A stretch of 64,000 nucleotides of DNA from Prinsepia uniflora (Eukaryota > Streptophyta > Magnoliopsida > Rosales > Rosaceae). A model generated the notes under the pieces. The model saw only the letters and a program-made list of their open reading frames with translations, ran no database searches and was not told where the DNA came from. Made by a program: the position numbers and the translations under genes. The stretch is from NCBI GenBank assembly GCA_032719365.1, contig CM064872.1, forward strand, positions 18,321,572-18,385,571. The letters run 5' to 3'. Numbering within the stretch: position 1 is the first letter of the stretch; every line of letters starts with the position of its first letter. Of this stretch, positions 10,711-20,852 are shown piece by piece.

Positions 10711-12560
10711 TTTGGAGCGTGTTTTATAAAGAATCCCCTTCTGTTAGCTCCGTTGCACCAAAAATTACAGTATGTCCCTAATTTTGTTTAGAATGCTTAA
10801 GTGGAAATAAGGGATTGGATGTATTCATTTTGTAGAGAAATATTGAAAATAAATATGTATAAGAAGAAGGTGATGAACAATCTGTTTCTCAACCCATTCC
10901 CAAACCTCTGAATCCAGTCTGATTTTCTCCACACGATGCCAAGCCTTCCAATTCTCAAGATCTGAAATCCCTCCTCACTCTTTCTACCCAATCTCATTTC
11001 TCTCTCCCTGATCTTTCACTCTCGTCACTTTCCCAAACTCCACCAAAACTAGCAATTCATCCCCAAAAACTAATGTACAAATCTAGGAGCACGAATTTAG
11101 ACTTGGATTTGAGAAATTTTACCTCAATCGAATAGAAAACGGTTGGGAGTTTCAAACATTGTTAATTTTCAAATCTTCAATTCGCAGGCCACGCTATTAA
11201 TGAGCGTGATGAAGGTTATGGTTAGTTTCGTTTTATTCAGGCAAAGCGTTTGAGACTGGTCTTGAATCCCTAGTCGGCCGAAAATTATGACAGGGACGAA
11301 TGAGGGTTCTGGGTTTGGAAGCTCTAACTCGCTCAGTGAACATCAAATGTGGAGGAAGGTAAGGATCGCTTTGCCTTACCCAGACAAAGATTTTGGATGT
11401 AGTTTCGCAGCCTGGGTCAATAGAAAATGTTGTCAATGGTTGTGTCGTCTTATGGTTTCACTGCTTGGTTTCACCTTATCCAACATGGTCGATGGTGGGA
11501 GGTGGTTGGGAGAGGCTCATGTTGATGATGGGGTGGATTTGGTGTCGCTGTCGAGGGTTGGGTTTGGTCGGAGATGAGATCAACGTCGATGGTGGTGTTC
11601 GTGGTCTCTGTCTAAAATGCAGAGAAAATCGACAAGTGAGAGATCGAGGAGTGAGAAATGAGATTGGGCAATGGGTTGAGAAACCCATACTGTTCATCAT
11701 CATTTTCTTCTTTTTTTTTTTTTAATATTTAGTTTAAATATTTTGGTACAAACTGAATAGAGCATCCAATCTTTTGCTGCCTCATAAGCATCTTAAACAT
11801 CTAATCTCTTACCGGCTCATAAACATCCTAAACAAAGGGGGTTCAGTGATAAGCCATATTATTATATTGAGGCAAAAAAAAAAAATTGAATTGGTTGTTA
11901 GCTTTCATTTTTGTACTTTTCCCTCTGCATGCATGTATTCGTTAGATCTTGAATCATGCATACCGTTTCTCCACTCTTCTTCATCCTTAATTGTTTTCCT
12001 CACATCTCAACTGAAAAGAGTAAAAATGTAAAACAAAATATCAAATCATTACCAAATTATCTAGTATTGCCTAGTTATATATATATATATATGTTTTAAA
12101 TATTTTTTGGGTAAATGAATTAGTTAATGTCACTAAGCTAAAATATGGTACGTTAGTGATTTGAGATTGGAAACGGTCCCACGTGTTGAAGAAGCTAGAT
12201 AGCATATCAAGATTGGGCTCTCCAATCGATGATCATGATGAGTATATATATAGGTTGGTAATTTGGCATGCGTCCAAATTTCCTAGCAAGCACTAAGACG
12301 TACCATTTCCTGGTCTAAAACTAAAACCCTAGCTCAGAACTTAGGGATGTAAGTAAATATTACTTGTAATAAGTAAAGCATGTTGGACATGCATGTTGAG
12401 CAGAAAGAGAGCATGAGAATCTCTAGCAATAATGGGAAAAGGAACAATATATATATATATATATAATATTGAACTTATTTACTTCATCACCCTCAATCCT
12501 CAATTTGCATGCATGCGTACACAGTCATGATGGAAGCCTGGGCATGACCTAGCTAGCTGC
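10711..12560. other. Intergenic DNA, no recognised gene
   Basis: AT-rich DNA with short open frames on both strands around 11230-11725, none with a recognised domain. Short TA runs lie near 12080 and 12449-12466. Nothing here could be assigned with confidence. Confidence 0.5.
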
Positions 12561-12808
12561 TGTTGGATCAGAAATCAGAGAAGAAGGGAGAAGATAGAAA
12601 GAGAGAGAGAGATTGAAGAAGAAGATTGTGTTTTACTGATTGATCAATCTGATTGAATACAGTAGTCGTACATTGGGTTGTTTTATATCTAGTAAACTAA
12701 CATAACAGACTACAACTAACAGACTATAACCGATTCTAACAAACTAACTAATTGTTATGACATGTCATGCTGAGTCATTGCACATGCTGAGTCATTGCAA
12801 TCCTAACA
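12561..12808 (-). repeat. Copia-A 3' LTR
   Basis: Runs TGTTGGATCAG to AATCCTAACA. It is the downstream LTR for the minus-strand element. The purine tract next to it is 12809-12819 (GAGGGGGC on the minus strand), and the pol stop codon (12803-12805) lies just inside this LTR. Confidence 0.95.
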
Positions 12809-15640
12809 TGCCCCCTCAATTTGAAGGGACATCAGATTGGAAGTGTGGATTAGAAATGACCGTTCATCAAGAGCTTTGATGAAAATGTCAGCTGTTTGAG
12901 CACAAGAAGCCACATGCTGAAAATTGAGATCCCCACGAATGACTCTCTCACGAATGAAGTGATAATCTACTTCAATGTGTTTGGCTCTGGAGTGAAAAAC
13001 TGGATTGGCAGACAGACTCTCAGCTGAAGTACTGTCACATAACAGCAAAGGAGGTTTGAGAAGGGGGATATGAAGTGCACACAGGAGTTGACGGATCCAA
13101 GCCAATTCAGCTGAAGTAATAGCAAGTGCTCGATATTCGGCCTCAGTACTGGACTTGGAGACTGTATTCTGCTTCTTAGAGGACCATGAGATAGGATTTG
13201 AACCAAGAAAAACAGCCATCCCAGTGGTGGATCTTCGATCATTAGGATCCCCGGCCCAATCAGCATCAGTATAGGCAATTAAGTCAAGGGAACTACTAGT
13301 GTATTGAATTCCACGATGCTGAGAACCACGAAGGTACCTTAAAATCCGTTTGACAGCCATGAAATGCGAGTCACACGGTGAATGCATGAATTGACAGACT
13401 TGGTTGACAGCAAAGGCAATGTCAGGCCGTGTAAACGTGAGATATTGCAAGGCTCCCACAATGCTTCTGTAATTGGCAGGATTTGTGTAAAGAGAACCAT
13501 CATTGTGCCTGAGTCTTGAACCAGGAATGCTAGGAGTGTCAACAGCATTACTATCCATCATACAAGTCTTGTTTAGCAGATCTTGAATATACTTGGTTTG
13601 AGAGAGAGTTAGACCAGAGCTGGTTCTAATGATCTGAATTCCCAAGAAGTAATGAAGAGTGCCCAAATCTGTCATGTCAAATTCATGAGTAAGAGCTGAA
13701 ATAACATCCTGAATCTCAGATGATGAACTCCCTGTCAGAATTATGTCATCAACGTACAGGAGAAGTACTACAATCCCAAGTGAAGTTTTTTTGACAAAAA
13801 GTGAGGCGTCTGACCAGGTGGACTGAAAACCAAGGCCAGGAAGAAAACTAGTAAACCGCTCATTCCAGGCTCTAGGAGCCTGCTTCAAACCATACAGTGA
13901 TTTGTGCAAGTGACAGACATAATCAGGGTGACAAGGATCTTCAAAACCAGGAGGTTGAGCCATGAACACCTCTTCCTTGAGTTCACCATGTAAGAAGGCG
14001 TTTTTGACATCAAGTTGCTTGAGAGGCCAATCAAAGTGAGCTGCTAGAGCTAAAACTAGTCTGACTGTAGTAGGTTTCACCACAGGACTGAAGGTCTGTC
14101 CATAATCCAGTCCAGGTTCCTGGCTGAACCCTTTGGCCACGAGTCGTGCCTTGTACCGTGCAATAGAGCCATCTGAATGTTTCTTGATTCTGTAGACCCA
14201 TCTACAACCTACCAAGTTCTTATTGGAAGGAAGAGGAACAAGGGACCAGGTGTCCTGAGAATAGAGAGCATCGATTTCCTCTTGCATAGCAGACTGCCAG
14301 AGAGGAGAAGAGGAAGCAGTTTTGTAGGTTGTTGGTTCAGTGGTGGACAGATCAACATTGTGAGTGAGTACAGAATGGAGGGCCCTTTTTTTGAAGATTC
14401 CATTCTTAGACCGAGTTTGCATAGGATGCATGTTAACTCCTGTAATGGGAAGAGCAACCTGAAGGAGAGTAGGTTCGAAATTCACTAAGTCAGGAGAACT
14501 GGAGGAATCTGTAGGAACATCAGTTCCTGATGCAGCTGATTCAGTTTCTGAGATTGGGAGATCAGGAGGTAATGGTGAGAGCACTGGATTGGGAGGAGAT
14601 GGAGGAGGACTTAAGACAGGTACCACATAGTCAGAAGATAGTTGAGAGGAACTGAACTGTGAAGCCTGAGGGTTAAGGGGAGAAAACACAGACACATGTG
14701 GAGCAGGCTGAACAGAAGAATAGGGAACTGCTGTAGGATTTGTCAAAAGCTTGGAGTATGGAAATTCATTTTCAATGAATAAAACATGTCTAGAAACAAC
14801 AAACTTAGAAGAAGCAGGATTAAAACAAATGTAGCCCTTGTACTGTGATGCATAGCCTAGGAAGATACATTTGTTAGTTTTAGGTTGAAGTTTGTTGGAA
14901 TTATAGGGTCTTAGGTAAGGAAAACAGGCACAGCCAAACACTTTTAAAGAGGTAATATCAGGTGAGGTTCCAAAGAGTCTTTCACGAGGAGACTGCATCT
15001 TTAAGGTGGGACAAGGCATTTTGTTAATAAGAAAGACAGCAGTAAGACAAGCATGAACCCAAAACTGGATAGGAAGTTTGGCTGTTTGGAGAAGGGTGAT
15101 AGTGGTTTCAATGATATGCCTATGCTTCCTTTCTGCAAGACCATTCTGTTCTGGGGTGTGAGGACATGACTTTTGATGTTTAATCCCTTGAGATAGCAAA
15201 AAATGCATAAGATTGTTGCTGATATATTCACCCCCTCCATCAGATTGCAAGACTTTCACAGAGGCAGAAAAGGAGGTAGCAATGAAGGCATGAAAAGAAA
15301 CAAAGACAGAATAGAAGTCTGATTTATTCTTCATAGGAAATAACCAAGTAAAACGGGTACATTCATCTATTAGTGTCACATAATACTTGAACCCCTCAAT
15401 GGACTGAACTGGAGCAGGACCCCAGACATCTGTATGGATACACTCAAAAGGAACAGTAGTCTTGGAAGCAGGAAATACAAAGGGCAATTTGGTAAATTTT
15501 CCTTGTAAACAGAATTCACAAATAGTCTGTTTGACATCAGGAGAGATGGAGATGCCAGAATTGTGCAACAAAGTAGATACAATAATGTTGGATGGATGAC
15601 CTAATCTGTGATGCCATGAGAGTGTTGTGTACCTTTGCAC
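12803..15640 (-). CDS. pol: Copia-A pol: integrase, reverse transcriptase, RNase H
   Basis: A 945-codon frame with all downstream copia domains. Integrase: zinc-binding H and C residues (HHRLGH, then CEFC near 41-44) and catalytic D71, D134 and E170, with DD35E spacing. A linker rich in Pro and Ser follows (about 300-390). Reverse transcriptase: D544 in LDVKNAFLHG and YVDD at 629-632. RNase H: D792 in YTDADW, E833 in STEAEYRAL, and D869. It copies the element RNA into DNA and inserts it into the host genome. The first few residues are an artefact: the true protein continues from the gag-pro frame (15601-17367), which overlaps in another phase. All catalytic residues are present, so the frameshift at the junction is the only obvious defect. 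Confidence 0.93.
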   Translation of the reverse strand: MQRYTTLSWHHRLGHPSNIIVSTLLHNSGISISPDVKQTICEFCLQGKFTKLPFVFPASKTTVPFECIHTDVWGPAPVQSIEGFKYYVTLIDECTRFTWLFPMKNKSDFYSVFVSFHAFIATSFSASVKVLQSDGGGEYISNNLMHFLLSQGIKHQKSCPHTPEQNGLAERKHRHIIETTITLLQTAKLPIQFWVHACLTAVFLINKMPCPTLKMQSPRERLFGTSPDITSLKVFGCACFPYLRPYNSNKLQPKTNKCIFLGYASQYKGYICFNPASSKFVVSRHVLFIENEFPYSKLLTNPTAVPYSSVQPAPHVSVFSPLNPQASQFSSSQLSSDYVVPVLSPPPSPPNPVLSPLPPDLPISETESAASGTDVPTDSSSSPDLVNFEPTLLQVALPITGVNMHPMQTRSKNGIFKKRALHSVLTHNVDLSTTEPTTYKTASSSPLWQSAMQEEIDALYSQDTWSLVPLPSNKNLVGCRWVYRIKKHSDGSIARYKARLVAKGFSQEPGLDYGQTFSPVVKPTTVRLVLALAAHFDWPLKQLDVKNAFLHGELKEEVFMAQPPGFEDPCHPDYVCHLHKSLYGLKQAPRAWNERFTSFLPGLGFQSTWSDASLFVKKTSLGIVVLLLYVDDIILTGSSSSEIQDVISALTHEFDMTDLGTLHYFLGIQIIRTSSGLTLSQTKYIQDLLNKTCMMDSNAVDTPSIPGSRLRHNDGSLYTNPANYRSIVGALQYLTFTRPDIAFAVNQVCQFMHSPCDSHFMAVKRILRYLRGSQHRGIQYTSSSLDLIAYTDADWAGDPNDRRSTTGMAVFLGSNPISWSSKKQNTVSKSSTEAEYRALAITSAELAWIRQLLCALHIPLLKPPLLLCDSTSAESLSANPVFHSRAKHIEVDYHFIRERVIRGDLNFQHVASCAQTADIFIKALDERSFLIHTSNLMSLQIEGAC

Positions 15641-17367
15641 AATAGTGCAGAAGGATGTTGAGATGCTGATGTTGATGTCATGAACGTTGGATTGATATGG
15701 AAAGGAATGGGATAGAGACCCTCACTGCTCAGACCCCTGTACACGATCCTGCCTGTGCCCTTGTCCTGGATCATGAAACATTTTTCATCAAGGATAAAGC
15801 AACAATTATTGTCCTTGCAGAAGCAGTTAACAGAGAGAAGGTTTTGAGATATGTGAGGGACATGAAGAACTTGACTAAGATGGAAACATTTAGGTTCTGA
15901 ACTAGGCAAAATAATCGAGGATGTGCCTATATTAGCAATGGTCAAACCTGAGCCACTGGCAGTTGTGACAGTATCAGAAGAAGTGTTAGGTGTCACCATG
16001 GCAATTTGATTCAAATCTGAGGTCATGTGGGCAGTAGCACCTGTATCAGCTACCCAATACTCTCTGTGAGGTTGTGAATCAACATAAGAAGGAGTTATGG
16101 CAGTCATAGCAGTCAGATTTTCATTAAGAGAAGGAGAGGGTAGACTGCCTTGGTATGAAAAATTATCTCTATGATAGCAGTTTAAGGCTGTGTGGCCATA
16201 TTTCCAACATATTTGACAGGGCTCAGAACCTGAACCATCTGAGTGTCTCTGATAACAATCAGCAGCAGAATGTCCTCGTTTTCCACAGATTTGACAAGTA
16301 GGAAGTTGAGTATTGCCTTGATAGTAGGGTTGATTTGGTGAACCAAGAATGCCCCTTCCTGAATTGAACCTGCCCCCATTGTTGTAGGACTTGTTTCTTC
16401 TACCTCTATAACCATTCCCTCTATACTGATTGTGATGAAAAGGAGCATTATAACCACTATTATAGCCAAATTGCTGAAGATTATTACTGACCTGTTGAAA
16501 GTTGCCTGTCTGATGTGCATTATTGAGTTGAACTTCTGCAGGTGAGTATTGAACATCAGGAGAGGGATATCTTGTCACAAGTGTCTTACTAACTCCTGGA
16601 GCATCAGAAAGTTGATCTTGGACACCAGAACTTGGGGAGCCAACATGTGTAGTAGAGTTGTGAAAGACTGGGCCAGAATTTCTTGTAGCAGCCATAGCAG
16701 AAAGGAAAGGAAACTGTTCATTTGATCGTTCCAGGACACTCTCTTCAGCCAGAAGTTGAGACCTGAACTCTTGAGCAGAAATCGTGCTCTCTCTTCCTCG
16801 TATGACACAACGAAAAGTGTTATATTCAGCAGGTAATCCTCTTAAGGCCAAGATGACCACATCATCATTCTCAAATTGAACACCACATGACTGAAGCATA
16901 TCCCTTGAATCCTTGATTCTTTGTAAATACTGAGTAATGTTTTCTGACCCTTTCTTGATGTTCTGAAGATCAGTCTTCATTTGGAAGATCAGTGCTTTGG
17001 AGACAGTAGCAAACCTGTCACGTAGGTTTGACCACATTTCTTGAGAGGTTTTACAACCTATAACAGAAGACATGGCAGAGGTAGAAAGAGTGGCTGTGAT
17101 CAGTTGCATAAGGGCCTGATCATGCATTGTCCAGATTTTAACTGCTTGTGAGCTAATTTCGTCAGGAGGTGCTGTGATTAGCCTGGGACATGAGTTGGAT
17201 CCATCAACGAACCCCATCAGACCATGTACATTAAGAAGAAGCTCCATTTGGAAATTCCAGGTAAGATAATTGTGATCATCCAATTTGACTTGAACTGAGT
17301 TTCCTACCGTAGAGGTGAGACTAGCAATTGGTGACTGAAGAATCTGAAGTTGAAAAGAATTCATCAT
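15601..17367 (-). CDS. gag: Copia-A gag and protease
   Basis: Gag (capsid) with a copia-type N-terminal domain (LDDHNYLTWNFQMELLLN). Two CCHC zinc knuckles lie near residues 358 and 384 (CQICGKRGHSAADC and CQICWKYGHTALNC), and an aspartic protease site lies near residue 442 (WVADTGATAHM). The Met at 17367 or 17364 is preferred over the upstream Met at 17430, because the related Copia-B gag starts at the matching point. The frame ends at 15601 just after LLCKGTQHS, where copia proteins go straight into the integrase zinc-binding region. That region is found in the next frame, so a 1-nt loss is inferred near 15620-15640. Confidence 0.92.
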   Translation of the reverse strand: MMNSFQLQILQSPIASLTSTVGNSVQVKLDDHNYLTWNFQMELLLNVHGLMGFVDGSNSCPRLITAPPDEISSQAVKIWTMHDQALMQLITATLSTSAMSSVIGCKTSQEMWSNLRDRFATVSKALIFQMKTDLQNIKKGSENITQYLQRIKDSRDMLQSCGVQFENDDVVILALRGLPAEYNTFRCVIRGRESTISAQEFRSQLLAEESVLERSNEQFPFLSAMAATRNSGPVFHNSTTHVGSPSSGVQDQLSDAPGVSKTLVTRYPSPDVQYSPAEVQLNNAHQTGNFQQVSNNLQQFGYNSGYNAPFHHNQYRGNGYRGRRNKSYNNGGRFNSGRGILGSPNQPYYQGNTQLPTCQICGKRGHSAADCYQRHSDGSGSEPCQICWKYGHTALNCYHRDNFSYQGSLPSPSLNENLTAMTAITPSYVDSQPHREYWVADTGATAHMTSDLNQIAMVTPNTSSDTVTTASGSGLTIANIGTSSIILPSSEPKCFHLSQVLHVPHISQNLLSVNCFCKDNNCCFILDEKCFMIQDKGTGRIVYRGLSSEGLYPIPFHINPTFMTSTSASQHPSALLCKGTQHSHGITD

Positions 17368-17538
17368 GGAAATCAAGAAAAGAACAAGAAAGATTTGATT
17401 GAGGCTTATTCTCAAACACTTTATAGGCACAACTATTTTTCTTCAGAAAAGGAAAAGAGGATGATATAGAAAGATTAAGAAGAAGATATGGAAGAAGAAG
17501 GCAGCGGAAGAAGGATCAGTTTGGGGTTAGCCATTGTA

Positions 17539-17550
17539 GCTCTGATACCA
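17539..17550 (-). other. Copia-A primer binding site
   Basis: GCTCTGATACCA on the plus strand, that is TGGTATCAGAGC in the sense of the element, directly next to the 5' LTR. It is the initiator-tRNA-Met complement. Confidence 0.95.
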
Positions 17551-17800
17551 TGTTGGATCAGAAATCAGAGAAGAAGGGAGAAGATAGAAAGAGAGAGAGA
17601 GAGATTGAAGAAGAAGATTGTGTTTTACTGATTGATCAATCTGATTGAATACAGTAGTCGTACATTGGGTTGTTTTATATCTAGTAAACTAACATAACAG
17701 ACTACAACTAACAGACTATAACCGATTCTAACAAACTAACTAATTGTTATGACATGTCATGCTGAGTCATTGCACATGCTGAGTCATTGCAATCCTAACA
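17551..17800 (-). repeat. Copia-A 5' LTR
   Basis: A 250-bp copy of the LTR at 12561-12808. The only visible difference is one extra GA unit. It carries the element promoter. Confidence 0.95.
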
Positions 17801-17971
17801 GCTGCTACCTGAACTTATTGGTAGGCATGCTCCTTTTGAAAACGACCTCTCACCTCACCGCGCGCCCTAACATTCCATGAACACACAACACAACCTCAGC
17901 AAATTAAGGCCCAAAGTCACGAAATTAGATTGTAAATCTGAAATGACCTAACAACAAAATTGATAAAAACC

Positions 17972-18047
17972 ACTAATGTATCTTCTTTTCATATATACAT
18001 AGATATATATATATATCTATGTATATATGAAAAGAAGATACATTAGT
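17972..18047. repeat. Perfect 76-bp palindrome
   Basis: Each 38-base arm is the exact reverse complement of the other, centred between 18009 and 18010, with no spacer. The centre is an AT-rich (TA) core; the outer arms hold CTTCTTTTC and its complement and so are not simple repeats. No coding or transposon terminus is obvious on either side. Confidence 0.9.
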
Positions 18048-18084
18048 TGAATTCAGGTTTATATATGTATCTCACATAGAAAAA

Positions 18085-18620
18085 TTGCACAATCTTATAA
18101 GAACTTATAAGGAGTTTGGCCTCTCCCTTATAGTCAATTAATTTTGGGGTGAAAACTCAATCTCATTCGGTGAACTCCTCCATGTTTAGCGGTGATGAGT
18201 GTAAGAAGTTGAGGTTCCACCCCAAAAACCAATTGGAAATGTGGGGAGTAGTCCAAGATCTTATAAGGCACAAATTGTAGTTGTGCTTTTTCAATGTGGG
18301 ATATTTTCCTCACATCTAAACACGCCCCCTCACGTGTGGCGGATTTTCCAGCCTATCACGTGACGATTTGGATGGGTACGTGTGACACGTGTGACGGTTA
18401 AGTCAATCACATGGAATAACCTCGCTTTGATACCATGTAAGAAGTTGAGGTTCCACCCCAAAACCAATTGGCAATGTAGGGAGTAGCCCAAGATCTTATA
18501 AGGCACAAATTGTAGTTGTGCTTATAAAGAGTTTGGCCTCTCCCTTATAGTCAATTAATTTTGGGGTGAAAACTCAATTTCATTCGGTGAACTCCTCCAT
18601 GTTTAGCTGTGATGAGGTAA
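18085..18620 (-). mobile_element. Rearranged TRIM-like element
   Basis: Two sequence blocks recur. One of about 88 bp starts TGTAAGAAGTTGAGG (18200-18289 and 18436-18526). One of about 92 bp starts near AGTTTGGCCTCTCCC (18112-18199 and 18532-18617). The order is A-B-spacer-B-A, in direct orientation. Before the second B block, GCTTTGATACCA (18424-18435) is a one-mismatch tRNA-Met primer binding site on the minus strand. After the first B block, a stretch ends TCTAAACA (18322), followed by CGCCCCCTC, a purine-rich tract on the minus strand. This fits a tiny non-autonomous LTR element (terminal-repeat retrotransposon in miniature, TRIM) with damaged or recombined ends. Confidence 0.55.
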
Positions 18621-19229
18621 TGAACTTATTGTTAATAATTAAGTCGATCATATCATATCTGGATACAAATTAAGAATGTTTAGGAAGCTAGTACACACAA
18701 TGGAATCCACGTACGTGATTTAAATCATAGTAATATACGTATATAAATATAACATGTAGATGATAATCATACTTAGAGGTAGGTAATCCTTAACTTATGG
18801 TGCACATGCATTTGACCTAAATCTTTTGTTTCATGGATGAAAATCTTTCGTCAGTGACACGTACACAATAGCTACAAGCCTAAAATTATGAAAGGGCTAT
18901 GTATATGGTCATACTTTTTGAAGCTCGATTCACATCAAGAACCCCCAATTGAAGAGACCTAGCTAAATTCATGTCTCATATGTATGGGTCAATTAGTTTT
19001 GAGTACTACGTTGTTGGATTCCCTAATTGCAACATGATATTACATCCGAGCACGTATAATATGTTCACAAAATTTGCTATGGGTGATTTGTTAGTCACAG
19101 ACATAATACATATTTTCGATCAATACATAAATTAGCAATTTATACTGTTTTAAGCGATTATGTATGTGAATTACATACTGAATCACATACTTAATTCCTG
19201 TAATGTCACAAGTGTGCGAAACGAGTTAT
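18621..19229. other. Intergenic DNA, nothing recognised
   Basis: AT-rich DNA between the TRIM-like repeat and Copia-B. No open frame, repeat or RNA gene was recognised. The last five bases (GTTAT, 19225-19229) are the Copia-B target duplication. Confidence 0.6.
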
Positions 19230-19512
19230 TGTTAGAATGCCACTTGTTAAGAATGCCATCTGTCATAATATGAGTGAGTCTTGGTAATACAGTTGCATTT
19301 CAGTTAGGACTGTTAGCTAGCTGTTAGAATTAGTTAGTTAGTTGCAAGATCAATTGTTGCTTGCTTGGTGAGTACGGCATGTGTGCTCCCATATATAAAC
19401 TCAGTCCTTTCTTATGTATGTAAGCTGGATCATATTCATACTATCAGATTCTAATCCTTCTCTGATCTTCACTTTCCTCTCTTCTTGCATTTTCTTCAAG
19501 CTTCACCTAACA
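19230..19512 (+). repeat. Copia-B 5' LTR
   Basis: Runs TGTTAGAATGCC to CACCTAACA. A TATATAAA box lies near 19391-19398, and TGGTATCAGAGC follows directly. Confidence 0.95.
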
Positions 19513-19524
19513 TGGTATCAGAGC
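19513..19524 (+). other. Copia-B primer binding site
   Basis: TGGTATCAGAGC directly after the 5' LTR; initiator-tRNA-Met type. Confidence 0.95.
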
Positions 19525-19960
19525 CGTGCTAGACGGCCTGATTTCCTTCTTCGTCTTTCCGCTGCCTAAAAACAAAAGACAATGATCTGTTCACATAGAG
19601 CCTAAGCATTCAAAGATGATGCACGTCTCTCTCCTTGTTTGTTCCTAAATCACCATTCAAGCCAATGCACATTTCTCTTCTTGTTTGTGCTCAAATCAGT
19701 AGTCAAACTGATGCACATTTCTCTTCTTGTTTGTGCTCGAATCAGTAATCAAACTGATGCATATTTCCTTTTTTTGTTTATGCTTCATCAGTGTTTGTGA
19801 AGAAAATAGATTCTAAACTGCTGCACACCAGGTGCTTGTTTTAAAGATTCACAGGAGGTGCTGTGAGAAGCAGTAACACAGAAAACCTACAAGCAAGTTT
19901 TTTGCACACCAAGTGTTCGACTTAATGATTCAAAGAATCTGTGTGCTTGCCTAAACAAAC

Positions 19961-20852
19961 ATGGTGACCTCATCTCAACTCCAGATTCTGCAATCTCCCA
20001 TTGCTGGTTTAATCTCCACTGTTGGAAGTTTAGTCAATGTCAAACTTGATGATCACAATTTCCTCACATGGAATTTCCAGATGGAGCTCTTACTCAATGT
20101 TCATGGTTTGATGGGATTTGTCAATGGATCCAATCCCTGTCCTATCTTGATTGCTACTGATTCAGATAGTGAAAATGTGGCTCAAATGGAACGTGTACAG
20201 GTTTGGGGAATGCACAACCAGGCCCTGATGCAGTTGATCACTGCTACATTGTCCACTTCAGCCATGTCATGTGTCATAGGGTCCAAGACTGCTCAAGAAA
20301 TATGGATGAATCTCAAAGAAAGGTTTGCATCTGTCACTAAAGCCTCAATCTTTCAAATGAAGATTGAGTTACAAAATATTAAGAAGGGTTCTGAAAGTAT
20401 GACTCAATATATGTAAAGAATAAAAAATGCAAGGGATACCTTAGAATCGTGTGGTGTCCACTTTGGTGATGATGATGTAGTAATCTTGTCTTTAAGGGGG
20501 TTGCCTAGTGACTATAATACCTTCAGGTGTATCATTAGGGGTAGAGAAAATGCCATCTCACTCAAGGAATTCAGAGCCCAACTTCTTGCTGAGGAGAGTG
20601 TGATTGAGCAAGCAAGTGATCTTCCCTATCTCTCTGCTATGGTTGCTACTAAGAGCACAAGTCCAGCTTCCTCCTTTGAACATGGCCTGCTACCTAGCAC
20701 TCCCAGCCTCCATCTTGGATACACAAATGAAGCTTCAAACCAGCCTTGTGGAAACCCTCAGAATTCACAGTTCATCCCTCAACCTCATCAGAGTTCACAG
20801 CTTAACTCTCAACCTAATCCTCAATTGTTTAGTGGGAATTTTCAGCACTTTA
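19961..20852 (+). pseudogene. gag: Copia-B gag, first segment
   Basis: Starts MVTSSQLQILQSPIAG and is collinear with Copia-A gag. A stop (TAA, 20414-20416) interrupts it where Copia-A has a Gln (TQYLQRIK). The same frame then stays open up to the insertion of the solo LTR at 20853. About 450 bases of untranslated leader separate it from the 5' LTR. The reading frame resumes exactly at 23923 after one copy of the CTTTA duplication is removed. Confidence 0.9.

Larger units (their letters stand above)
12561..17800 (-). mobile_element. Copia-A: young full-length Ty1/copia element
   Basis: A 5240-bp element flanked by the 5-bp target duplication GCTGC (12556-12560 and 17801-17805). It has 248/250-bp LTRs, a primer binding site at 17539-17550 and gag-pro followed by int-RT-RNase H on the minus strand, the copia gene order. 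The LTRs are identical by eye except for one GA unit in a GA repeat, so the insertion is very recent. Short LTRs, two zinc knuckles and the gag type suggest the RE1/Ale-like copia lineage (inference). The coding region is broken once, near 15620-15640. Confidence 0.95.

Noticed and set aside
11287..11577. Possible GRF-type zinc finger fragment (RIALPYPDKDFGCSF)
   Set aside because: The match is weak, the Cys/His pattern is incomplete, and there is no flanking gene structure.
15601..15640. Programmed frameshift between gag-pro and pol of Copia-A
   Set aside because: Copia elements normally use one frame and the break falls at the protease-integrase junction without a visible slippery heptamer; mutation or sequence error is more likely. 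Kept only as a question in the findings.
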